Part shown: piece after piece, positions 48,675 through 56,590 of the stretch | Layout: each line of letters begins with the position of its first letter | Numbering within the stretch: the first letter of the stretch is position 1 | Origin: Aliivibrio wodanis | Lineage (GTDB): Bacteria; Pseudomonadota; Gammaproteobacteria; Enterobacterales; Vibrionaceae | Assembly: GCA_000953695.1 (NCBI GenBank) | Contig: LN554846.1 | Coordinates: 620,001 to 684,000 of the forward strand | DNA: 64,000 bases | Reading direction: 5' to 3' | Made by a program: the position numbers and the translations under genes | Notes under the pieces: generated by a model | What the model saw: only the letters and a program-made list of their open reading frames with translations | Told to the model about the DNA's origin: nothing | The model's database searches: none

Positions 48675-49906
48675 TAAATAAGCAAAGAGGAGCTATCACG
48701 CTTCTTGTTTCTAGTGTAATTTTAGTCGTAACATTAATATTTTCTTTAGGTAGTTACAAAAGTATTTTTTATCAGATAAAAAGAGCTCAGAATGAAATTG
48801 AAGCAAGAAAAGGGCATTGGGCTGCGGAAGGGGGGGTTGAGTGTGCTTTTACAAAGGCCTCTGCGACAGGAGTTGTACCTAGCATCCCTATTCTAGAGTG
48901 TGCATCTTTAGGACTAGGTAATTTAGATATTAACCGAGGAGTTAATTATCAAATCATCGCCGAAAAATCTAATCAGGTGATTAAGAAAACATTTAGTTTA
49001 GGTGGTGATGGTAATTCAGGAGCTATGAAATCAGCTGCTGATATCTATTTTTATGCAAGTACAACATTTTCTACTCCAGATCCTGGTAGCCTAGCAACCG
49101 ATGGTTGGGAATGTGTTGCGCTACGGTATAAAAATAGATTTGAATCTGCAGCTTCTCCAGTTAACCAAGGAGTTATTCATGGAGATAAGCCATTTATAGC
49201 ATTTGATAATAAAGGTTATGACTGCGTGAACTATCCTACGGATCCACATAATAGTCATTTGACGAATGGAATAGGAAAAGATTTTGTAAGAGATGAGACG
49301 GTAAATCCATTTGAAAATTTATTTGGGGTGAAGAAAGAAGATCATAACACTATTCGTGATAATGGAATTTTCCAAATTCTTGACATGAATGGTCAGAATA
49401 CAAGTCAGTGTGGAAGCAAGATAACTAATGTTATAAACTCAGGGACACGGCATATTTGGGTTGAGGGAAGCTGTGAGGTTACCTCATCTGATTACGCAGC
49501 TCTTGCTAATGCATCAAATTTGACGGATGGTGTATTTATATTAGTTCATGATGGTGTACTGTCATTAATGGGTTCTCCTTCTGGTAGTTCTCCAATTAAA
49601 GGTCTGCTGTTTCATTTTAATACTGAATTATTGTTAGAGGCTGATCTATCAAGTTGGCAAGGGATGGAAGCCTATACTTATCTCTCTCATGTACCAAGCA
49701 TATTTCCAAATGATTACTTGTTTTCCTCTTCTTATTACCAACATGGTGCATTCACTTTAAGTGGCGGACAAATCTTTGATTCTGTTGGTCAATCAGCACT
49801 GTTTTATAATTCTGTAAACTTTAAATATAATAAAGATGTTATTGATTCTGTGTTTGAAGGGTTAATTAAACCTCGGTGGGTAAAAGGATCTTGGCATGAT
49901 TTCTAA
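48671..49906 (+). CDS. pilX: PilX-like minor pilin with a large C-terminal domain
   Basis: A 411-aa protein. The N terminus MINKQRG followed by AITLLVSSVILVVTLIFSLGSYKS is a prepilin-like leader and helix, but the +5 residue is Leu, not Glu. This is seen in PilX/GspK-type subunits that sit at the pilus tip. The remaining ~370 residues are much longer than common PilX and contain several Cys (ECVAL, DCVNY, QCGSK, SCEV). I recognise no known domain there. Its place between pilW and pilV supports the PilX assignment. Confidence 0.65.
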   Translation: MINKQRGAITLLVSSVILVVTLIFSLGSYKSIFYQIKRAQNEIEARKGHWAAEGGVECAFTKASATGVVPSIPILECASLGLGNLDINRGVNYQIIAEKSNQVIKKTFSLGGDGNSGAMKSAADIYFYASTTFSTPDPGSLATDGWECVALRYKNRFESAASPVNQGVIHGDKPFIAFDNKGYDCVNYPTDPHNSHLTNGIGKDFVRDETVNPFENLFGVKKEDHNTIRDNGIFQILDMNGQNTSQCGSKITNVINSGTRHIWVEGSCEVTSSDYAALANASNLTDGVFILVHDGVLSLMGSPSGSSPIKGLLFHFNTELLLEADLSSWQGMEAYTYLSHVPSIFPNDYLFSSSYYQHGAFTLSGGQIFDSVGQSALFYNSVNFKYNKDVIDSVFEGLIKPRWVKGSWHDF

Positions 49907-50321
49907 ACAAAAAGGATTTAGTTTATTAGAAGTTTTAATTTCATTTATTTTGCTAATTACTGGTGTTATTGGCTTGATTAAATTACAAGTGTTTATGGAT
50001 AAAAAAGCAGAATATGCAGCATCAAGTATTCAAGCTTTATATGCAGCAGAGTCGAAATTAGAGTACTTCAGAACCCGCTCTATTGACGGAGGAAATGGAA
50101 CTATTCAGTTTGATACAATTCAAACACAAACTGCGCCAGAATTGGTTAATTCTTATAAAGTTACTTGGATTGTTATAGATAGCTTGCCTGCCGTTATTTC
50201 AGGAGCAAGTACCAACACGTTAAAAGAAGTGAAAGTTAAAGCCGAATGGAGTGACCGATGGGGTGAAACCCAAGCAGTAACCTTACAAACAATGATATCA
50301 AGGTACAGTGAATTTAATTAG
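49896..50321 (+). CDS. pilV: Type IV minor pilin, PilV-like
   Basis: A 141-aa prepilin: MISKQKG leader, mature FSLLEVLISFILLITGVIGLI with Glu at +5, then the PilV-like YAAESKLEYFRTR block. It overlaps the PilX-like gene by 11 bases and ends the cluster. With FimT, PilW and PilX it would form the tip complex that primes pilus assembly. Confidence 0.82.
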   Translation: MISKQKGFSLLEVLISFILLITGVIGLIKLQVFMDKKAEYAASSIQALYAAESKLEYFRTRSIDGGNGTIQFDTIQTQTAPELVNSYKVTWIVIDSLPAVISGASTNTLKEVKVKAEWSDRWGETQAVTLQTMISRYSEFN

Positions 50322-50350
50322 GCTCAGACATTCGTATCTGAACCTAATTT
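50316..50350. terminator. Possible terminator between pilV and chrA
   Basis: An inverted repeat AATTAGG-TCAGA around TTCG, overlapping the pilV stop codon. The T-run is short on both strands, so this is a weak call. It lies between convergent genes. Confidence 0.4.
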
Positions 50351-50358
50351 ATAACTTA

Positions 50359-51510
50359 TTAGCTAATAAAAGGTATGATTCCACCTGTAACAATAAAGAA
50401 ACTCACCAAACCTACAATCGGTAGTTTAAGTACCTTCAATAATGCAAAACCAATAATAACTAATGCCATATCTAGCCCTGAGCCTACAGCACTTGTAAAT
50501 ACAGGGTCATACAATGCAGCGATTAGCAAACCGACAACAGAAGCATTAATTCCCGTTATAGCCCCTGCTAATGCTGGTTTTTGAGCCAGAACCTGCCAGT
50601 GACTAAATACCCCAAGTACTAATAAAAATCCCGGTAAGAAAATAGCTACCGTTGCAATTAAAGCACCAAGAACAGGTTGCTCACTCCATAGCTCGTAGCC
50701 TAAGAAAGTAGCAAAGGTAAACATTGGGCCAGGAACTGCCTGTGCAGCAGCATAGCCAGTTAAAAAGCTATCAGTGCTAATTTGGTCACCAACAATATTT
50801 TGCAGTAATGGAAGTACTACGTGACCACCGCCAAAGACTAAACTACCGGCTTGGAAAAAATCAGAAAAAAGCACAAGCAAAGGTGAATGATTAACAATAG
50901 CAGGTAAAGCAAAGAAGCAAAGCCCAAAGATAACTAACGGTATCCAATTAATACCTTTGGATTCTTTTTTAACTTCAGTAGGTTGGTCTGATTTTAGATA
51001 ACCTCGTCCAACGATAGCGGCAATTAATAAGGCAATTAATTGAGTGCTTATAGAGGGAAAAATTAATAACAAGCTCGCCGTCATAATACATAAAAGTACG
51101 GTGATTTTGTCCTTACAAAAACTCTTATACATCCCCATGATTGCATCTGCAACGACAACAACGGCTAATAATTTTAATCCATGAATGATGCCTTCAAAGA
51201 TGTCATTACCAAAGAATGAATGGCTTATATTTGCTAATAAGACCATGATAAGAATGGAAGGTAATGTAAAACCAATTGATGCGAGTAGAGCACCAAAGAG
51301 TCCTTTTCTGTGGTAACCCAAAGCAAAACCCACTTGGCTTGAACCTGGCCCTGGTAAGAACTGACTTAAGGCGATCAGTTGAGCGTATTCTTCTTCACTT
51401 ATCCAACCACGCTTTTGAACAAATTCATTTCTGAAATAGCCAATATGAGCAGCTGGCCCACCGAAGCTAACCCAACCTAAAAGAAAAAATCGTTTAAATA
51501 TTTCAAACAT
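50359..51510 (-). CDS. chrA: Chromate transporter ChrA (two-domain CHR family)
   Basis: An inner-membrane protein of 383 aa from ATG 51510 (MFEIFKRFF); the open frame reaches 51537. It has the two homologous CHR halves: FGGPAAHIGYFR near the start and FGGGHVVLPLLQ near the middle, plus PGPGSSQVGFALG and AVPGPMFTFATFLG. Characterised relatives export chromate; the natural substrate in a marine bacterium may be another anion. It is divergent from a LysR regulator gene. Confidence 0.9.
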   Translation of the reverse strand: MFEIFKRFFLLGWVSFGGPAAHIGYFRNEFVQKRGWISEEEYAQLIALSQFLPGPGSSQVGFALGYHRKGLFGALLASIGFTLPSILIMVLLANISHSFFGNDIFEGIIHGLKLLAVVVVADAIMGMYKSFCKDKITVLLCIMTASLLLIFPSISTQLIALLIAAIVGRGYLKSDQPTEVKKESKGINWIPLVIFGLCFFALPAIVNHSPLLVLFSDFFQAGSLVFGGGHVVLPLLQNIVGDQISTDSFLTGYAAAQAVPGPMFTFATFLGYELWSEQPVLGALIATVAIFLPGFLLVLGVFSHWQVLAQKPALAGAITGINASVVGLLIAALYDPVFTSAVGSGLDMALVIIGFALLKVLKLPIVGLVSFFIVTGGIIPFIS

Positions 51511-51620
51511 AATGTACTCAGCTTTTTGATGTGTCATCCAAATTTGGATATTCAGTTTTGATGGAAGTAAGATTACGAGTTACTATCCAATTATTCAAAT
51601 CGATTAAATTACTACTAACT

Positions 51621-52553
51621 ATGAATGAAATTAATTGGAAAGCAGTGGATCTTAATTTATTGGTCGTGTTTAGTGCATTAATGGAAACAAAAAGTGTTTC
51701 ATTAGCGGCGAATAAATTATTTGTTGGGCAATCAGCGATGAGCCACAGCCTCTCTCGCCTGCGTGAGTTGTTGCATGATCCTTTGTTTGAACGACAAGGG
51801 CATAAAATGATCCCAACAGCTAAAGCTAATCAGCTCTATCCAATGATCACTCAGGTATTACAGACAATTTCAGGGGATATTTTAAAAGTAGATAGATTTG
51901 AAGTGAGTGAATTTACTGGTACGTTTAAAATCGGAATGACGGATTACGCAGAGCTTCTTTTTGCCGCAGATATATTTGATGCAATTCATCAATTAGCACC
52001 AAATGCACAGCTCTGTTTCACCACGGTAGATAAAGCTAATTACCAAGATAGATTTGATTCAGAGCCGCTTGATTTAATCATTGGTAGCATGAAACCAGAA
52101 CAAAAAGAGTTTCAATACCAAACGTTATATACCGAAAAACACGTATGTATGTGGGATGGCATGAGGCATCAATTTAAAGCACCAATTAGTCTGGCTGATT
52201 ATATTTCTTTACCCCATGCGCTAGTGAGTCCTGATGGAGCATTAAAAACTGGTGTAGATAAAGAGTTAAAAGCGTTAGGGGTGAATCGTGCAGTTAGCGT
52301 TGCATCTAAACATTTTTTAACTATTAGACACTTAATGAAAAAAAGAGATTTAATTTGTGTAGTACCTGAGTTAATGGCTCAGCTCGATCTTTTTTCAGAA
52401 AAATTAGTGCATTCAGAGCCACCAATTAATGTAGGTGAGTTTGATATTCAATTAATTTGGCAGACAAGAAATAAAGAAAATAAACGCTATCAATGGCTCA
52501 AAGAGCTACTCATTCAAACCATTGAAAAAAGCGTTAATACTTATCGAACTTAA
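51621..52553 (+). CDS. LysR-family regulator divergent from chrA
   Basis: A 310-aa LysR protein from ATG 51621 (MNEINWKAVDLNLLVVF), the usual family start and length; the open frame extends 30 codons further back without conservation. The N-terminal winged helix (SVSLAANKLFVGQSAMSHSLSRLRE) is followed by a substrate-binding domain. The divergent placement suggests that it controls chrA, with operators in the ~110-base gap. The inducer is unknown. Confidence 0.85.
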   Translation: MNEINWKAVDLNLLVVFSALMETKSVSLAANKLFVGQSAMSHSLSRLRELLHDPLFERQGHKMIPTAKANQLYPMITQVLQTISGDILKVDRFEVSEFTGTFKIGMTDYAELLFAADIFDAIHQLAPNAQLCFTTVDKANYQDRFDSEPLDLIIGSMKPEQKEFQYQTLYTEKHVCMWDGMRHQFKAPISLADYISLPHALVSPDGALKTGVDKELKALGVNRAVSVASKHFLTIRHLMKKRDLICVVPELMAQLDLFSEKLVHSEPPINVGEFDIQLIWQTRNKENKRYQWLKELLIQTIEKSVNTYRT

Positions 52554-52580
52554 TGTTCGATTACTATTTGGGTTTAATGT

Positions 52581-52769
52581 CTATCGCCCAAAAGCGTCTT
52601 TAATTTTTTCATCTGTTCTATATTGGCTTAGCGCATAAACCGACCAAATAGCAGCAGGGATCCAACCAATTAAGGTTATTTGTAAGATAAGACAAATGAT
52701 GCCGCTAAATGGACGACCTATAGTAAAAAACTGTAACCAAGGCAGTAATAAAGCAAGTAATAGTCTCAT
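52581..52769 (-). CDS. YqaE/Pmp3-family small membrane peptide
   Basis: 62 aa with two hydrophobic segments (RLLLALLLPWLQFFTIG and ICLILQITLIGWIPAAIWSVYAL). The GWIPAAIWSVYAL block is the Pmp3/UPF0057 signature. Homologues are stress-related membrane proteins of unclear mechanism. It stands alone, convergent with the LysR gene. Confidence 0.72.
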   Translation of the reverse strand: MRLLLALLLPWLQFFTIGRPFSGIICLILQITLIGWIPAAIWSVYALSQYRTDEKIKDAFGR

Positions 52770-52788
52770 TGAGTTTCCTATATAAATA

Positions 52789-52822
52789 AAAAATGGCCAG
52801 CAACTATTTAGTTACTGGCCAT
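52789..52822 (-). terminator. Terminator of dapD
   Basis: On the minus strand: a stem ATGGCCAG-AACTA with its complement (one mismatch) and a T-run. It lies 60 bases past the dapD stop. Confidence 0.85.
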
Positions 52823-52881
52823 AATATTATCTTGGTCTTCATGAATGGAGCATGAATATACTCAAATCATGCAACGAAAAA

Positions 52882-53913
52882 TTAGTTATTGCTGTGTAAT
52901 TCGCTGTTTAGTTCAACTGCAGATTTATTAGTTAAACATTCGATTTGACCAGTGATAGAGTTGCGACGGAACAGAAGGTCTGTTTTGCCAGCAAGATCAC
53001 GAGCTTTCGCTACTTCAACTTCTTTACCTTGGTTGTCTAGCATGCTTACTTTTGTGCCAGCAGTAACATATAGGCCAGATTCAATCGTACAACGATCACC
53101 CATTGGGAAACCAAGACCAGCATTTGCGCCAAGTAGACAGTTCTCACCAATAGAGATAACCATTTTACCGCCACCAGAAAGTGTACCCATGATAGAAGCA
53201 CCACCGCCAATATCAGAGCCATTACCGACAACAACACCCGCAGAAATACGACCTTCAACCATGCTCACGCCAGTAGTACCAGCGTTAAAGTTGATGAAGC
53301 CTTCATGCATAACTGTAGTGCCTTCACCTACATGTGCGCCTAAACGAACACGTGAAGTATCAGCAATGCGGATACCAGTTGGAACAACGTAATCCACCAT
53401 TTTAGGGAATTTATCAACACAATCTACAGTCAGAGTTTCGCCTGCTAGACGAGCTTCGATTTGACGGTCTGCAAGTTCAGGAAGATCGATAGGACCTTGG
53501 TTCGTCCAAGCAATATTGTGAAGAAGGCCAAAGATGCCGTCTAATACTGTGCCGTGTGGCTTAACTAAACGGTTAGAGATAAGTTGAAGCTTTAAGAAAC
53601 CTTCAGCAACAGATTGAGATTGCTCATCAGTCGCTAGAACAACAAGAACAAGAGGTTGCTTAGATTGAACTGCTTTTTCTGCGAACGCAGCATTAGCCAC
53701 ATCACCATTTGCTGCAAATGCATTAGCAAGTTCAGTACAAACTTCAGAAGAAATTTCGATAGCCTGGTTGCCTTCAGCATAACCACTTGCTTGAGCAATA
53801 GAATTAACTAGCGCTTCTGAAGGGTTTAATACTGGGTGTGGGAAAAATGCTTCAATGATTTTATTGTCGCGGTTTTTTGTCGCTGTACCAAAGGCAAGAG
53901 CAAAATGAGCCAT
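52882..53913 (-). CDS. dapD: Tetrahydrodipicolinate N-succinyltransferase (long form)
   Basis: DapD succinylates tetrahydrodipicolinate in the diaminopimelate/lysine pathway. The 343-aa protein from MAHFALAFG is the long type found in vibrios and Pseudomonas, not the 274-aa E. coli type. A left-handed beta-helix of hexapeptide repeats fills residues ~180-310 (GAHVGEGTTVMHEGFINFNA, VVVGNGSDIGGGASIMGTL). The start at 53913 has GGAG 10 bases upstream; the frame opens at 53934. Confidence 0.93.
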   Translation of the reverse strand: MAHFALAFGTATKNRDNKIIEAFFPHPVLNPSEALVNSIAQASGYAEGNQAIEISSEVCTELANAFAANGDVANAAFAEKAVQSKQPLVLVVLATDEQSQSVAEGFLKLQLISNRLVKPHGTVLDGIFGLLHNIAWTNQGPIDLPELADRQIEARLAGETLTVDCVDKFPKMVDYVVPTGIRIADTSRVRLGAHVGEGTTVMHEGFINFNAGTTGVSMVEGRISAGVVVGNGSDIGGGASIMGTLSGGGKMVISIGENCLLGANAGLGFPMGDRCTIESGLYVTAGTKVSMLDNQGKEVEVAKARDLAGKTDLLFRRNSITGQIECLTNKSAVELNSELHSNN

Positions 53914-54080
53914 GTAATAATTCTCCATTTCCATATAAATATTAGTATTTAAAAATAAATCTTACTTCACATCATAAAGAGAGTTGCTGTGATATAGAAG
54001 GGCGAAAGTAATAAATATTTACTAAGAATGAAGAAAAAGTGTAAGAAAGAGGAAATAGATAGGTAGAAGTTAAAAAACAA

Positions 54081-54105
54081 AATAGCAGCTCATTAGGCTG
54101 CTATT
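54081..54105 (-). terminator. Terminator of yebG
   Basis: A perfect 9-bp stem AATAGCAGC / GCTGCTATT with a 7-base loop and a minus-strand T-rich tail (TTTTGTTTTTT). Confidence 0.82.
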
Positions 54106-54133
54106 AGGATTTGAAGTGATATTCTTTTTTGAA

Positions 54134-54424
54134 TTAAGCGGCGTCAGATTCTTCGTCTTTTACTGCTTCAATCTTTGCTTTTTTAGGCGCAGGTTTACGT
54201 TTTGCTCCTAATGCAACTAATACATCTTCTTTATGTTTTGCTAGGTAAAGAGACAACTCTTCTTGCTTCTCTTCATCTTCAATTAAATTACTTTCATTTA
54301 GCAGAGTAAAAAGTTCATCTGCAACATCCAGCATTTTGTCATAAGCATCGGCTTCAGTCTTAGAGGTAAAAGTCATCTTCTCTTCTCCGTTGCGCTCAAC
54401 TACATATTTGACGATAACAGCCAT
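54134..54424 (-). CDS. yebG: SOS-inducible protein YebG
   Basis: A 96-aa protein matching E. coli YebG at the N terminus (MAVIVKYVVERNGEEKMTFTSK, then EADAYDKMLD). The C terminus is charged (KRKPAPKKAKIEAVKDEES). YebG is a LexA-regulated protein of unknown mechanism; a good LexA box lies 24 bases upstream. AAAGGAGA precedes the ATG. Confidence 0.92.
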   Translation of the reverse strand: MAVIVKYVVERNGEEKMTFTSKTEADAYDKMLDVADELFTLLNESNLIEDEEKQEELSLYLAKHKEDVLVALGAKRKPAPKKAKIEAVKDEESDAA

Positions 54425-54447
54425 GGTCGTCTCTCCTTTAAAATTAA

Positions 54448-54463
54448 CTGGTGTTTTATACAG
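54448..54463 (-). promoter_or_regulatory. LexA (SOS) box of yebG
   Basis: The minus strand reads CTGTATAAAACACCAG: the CTG-N10-CAG core with an AT-rich middle, embedded in ACTG...CAGT symmetry. It lies right before yebG, as in E. coli. Confidence 0.8.
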
Positions 54464-54508
54464 TAAATAGTTTTTTTGTCCACTTTAGAGAAGTAAAGTC
54501 AGATAGAG

Positions 54509-55387
54509 TTAACTTTCTTCGCAGTAAGAGAGAAACTGTTTTAATAAAGGTGTTTGATATTTTTCTTTATGAAGCAGCAGCCAGTATTGGCGAGTTAATA
54601 GTTTTTTATAAGAAATTTTAACCAAGCGACCATCATTTATCGCATTTTGAGCAGCAAGTTGAGATAAACACGCTAACCCCATATTTTGTGAGCAACAATT
54701 AATTATTGCCTCAGTAGTATGAAGTTGTAATGACTCATGCCAATCATTCAGATTCGCTGCTATATGATTAATAAAATATTCACGGCTGCCGGAGCCTTCT
54801 TCTCGTAGTAACCACGTCGAATGCTCTAAATCATCTAGGCTAACCTGATTCTTAGTTGCCAACGGATGAGAAGGGGCGCACACTAAATACATATCGTCAG
54901 ATTGCCATTCAATCATATTTAATTTTGGATGATGTGCTTTACCTTCAACTAAACCTATATCTAATTGAAATTCCAATAATCTATTTATAATTTGTGCAGT
55001 ATTAGAAATAAACAGTTGTTGGATATCGCAAGGGTGCTGTTGTTGGAACTTACTCAGTAAGACGGGGGCGATATGATTACCAATCGTGTCACTAGCCCCA
55101 ATGTTTAATGACCCCGTCAACTGACTATCTGCCGTAAATTGGTGTTCGATAGCCTCTGCTCGTTCTAGTAATTCGTCCGCTAAAGGAAGAAGTTGGCGGC
55201 CTTCACTATTTAATACTAATCGATTATTTACTCGATCAAAGACCTTGTAGCCAAGGTTTTTTTCTAATTCAGAGAGCGAAAGGCTTACCGCAGGCTTAGT
55301 GATAAAAAGTCGCTCTGCTGCTTTAGTCATTGTTTTTTCTTGAGCGATAGCAGTAAATACATTCAGTTGTTTTAGTGAAATTCTCAT
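54509..55387 (-). CDS. LysR-family regulator divergent from a TDT transporter
   Basis: A 292-aa LysR protein from MRISLKQLNVF; an open frame 10 codons longer (to 55417) is not conserved in style. It has an HTH (MTKAAERLFITKPAVSLSLSELE) and an effector domain with RLLEFQLDIGLVEG and LVCAPSHPLA, resembling the CysB/YeiE-like branch. It probably regulates the divergent TehA-like gene across 133 bases. The ligand is unknown. Confidence 0.85.
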   Translation of the reverse strand: MRISLKQLNVFTAIAQEKTMTKAAERLFITKPAVSLSLSELEKNLGYKVFDRVNNRLVLNSEGRQLLPLADELLERAEAIEHQFTADSQLTGSLNIGASDTIGNHIAPVLLSKFQQQHPCDIQQLFISNTAQIINRLLEFQLDIGLVEGKAHHPKLNMIEWQSDDMYLVCAPSHPLATKNQVSLDDLEHSTWLLREEGSGSREYFINHIAANLNDWHESLQLHTTEAIINCCSQNMGLACLSQLAAQNAINDGRLVKISYKKLLTRQYWLLLHKEKYQTPLLKQFLSYCEES

Positions 55388-55520
55388 GACAGGAAGTCCT
55401 AATAAATAAAATTTCAATCGTTTAATTTATCTTAACCTAAGTTTAAAATTATTCAAATTTTATTAATGATAGACAAGAAGTAAAATAGCTTCATCGTTAA
55501 ATAGCAAAGAGAACAATGTC

Positions 55521-56510
55521 ATGCTTAATTACACAAAACAAAAAGTAGCAGGTGCACCAACGCCAATGGCAGGGTTAGCTCTTGGGATTGCCAGTTTAGG
55601 TTGGTGTTGGGAGAATGCATTGCCGCTAAATGGTTATGCGCAATGGATCTCAGCAGCAATCGCTTCAGTATTATTACTGGTTTTAGCGATTAAATTTTTA
55701 TTACATCCATCGGTATTATGGAGTGAACTTGCTCACCCTGTTGTCGGCAGCGTAGCTCCAACATTTGCGATGGGTGTAATGGTAGTTTCAAGCAGTATCG
55801 GTCATTTTTACCCAGCAGCGGGTAATGCATTATGGCTTGCGGCCGTTGCTATCCATATTATCTTTTTAATCTCTTTTATTTATCATCGAGCAAAAGATTT
55901 TGAATTACACCATATGGTACCAAGTTGGTTTGTTCCGCCGATTGGCATTGTGGTAGCGGACGTCTCTTTCTCTGGCGCACCAGCCCTTGCTCCTGTGACT
56001 CACTGGATATTGATGTTTGGCTTAATTAGTTATGCAATCATGCTACCAATAATGATCTATCGTTTGATTTTTTGTCATGAAGTGCCTGATGCTGCAAAAC
56101 CAACAATTGCTGTTATGGCTGCACCAGCAAGTTTATCGCTAGCCGGTTACCTAACTGTAACTGCTTCGCCATCTCCTGTAATTATTGCGCTTTTATTTGG
56201 TATTGCAGTGTTGATGACCAGTGTGATTTACATGGCTTTTATCAAACTAATGAGATTACCATTTAGCCCTGGCTATGCAGCATTCACCTTCCCAATTGTT
56301 ATTAGTGCAACAGCCTTATTTAAAACGGCTAATTGGATGTTATCTCAAGGTATTGCAGCAGATTATATTTATCAAGTTAGAACTCTTGCTGTTGTAGAGT
56401 TAGTTGGTGCAACCTGTGTGGTGAGTTATGTTGCAGCGCATTATCTAGCACATTATCGTCCAATAACACGTATGGCTAATCGTTTAGCAAACCCTAAACA
56501 CGCACATTAA
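55521..56510 (+). CDS. TDT-family (TehA/SLAC1-like) membrane transporter
   Basis: A 329-aa protein with about ten membrane segments. Family features: an N-terminal APTPMAGLALGIASLGW, HPVVGSVAPTFAMGVM, VPSWFVPPIGIVVAD and the central FALG-like aromatic gates. TehA/SLAC1 relatives are anion channels, and other TDT members export C4-dicarboxylates or sulfite. The substrate is undetermined here. The divergent LysR gene of CysB/YeiE style would be consistent with sulfite, but this is speculation. Confidence 0.82.
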   Translation: MLNYTKQKVAGAPTPMAGLALGIASLGWCWENALPLNGYAQWISAAIASVLLLVLAIKFLLHPSVLWSELAHPVVGSVAPTFAMGVMVVSSSIGHFYPAAGNALWLAAVAIHIIFLISFIYHRAKDFELHHMVPSWFVPPIGIVVADVSFSGAPALAPVTHWILMFGLISYAIMLPIMIYRLIFCHEVPDAAKPTIAVMAAPASLSLAGYLTVTASPSPVIIALLFGIAVLMTSVIYMAFIKLMRLPFSPGYAAFTFPIVISATALFKTANWMLSQGIAADYIYQVRTLAVVELVGATCVVSYVAAHYLAHYRPITRMANRLANPKHAH

Positions 56511-56590
56511 ATTAGTAATCTTTTTCTCTTAAAACACATCCAGTTACGTTAAGCTATAGAGACTTTCATTTCTTTATAAGCGAGCTGGGT

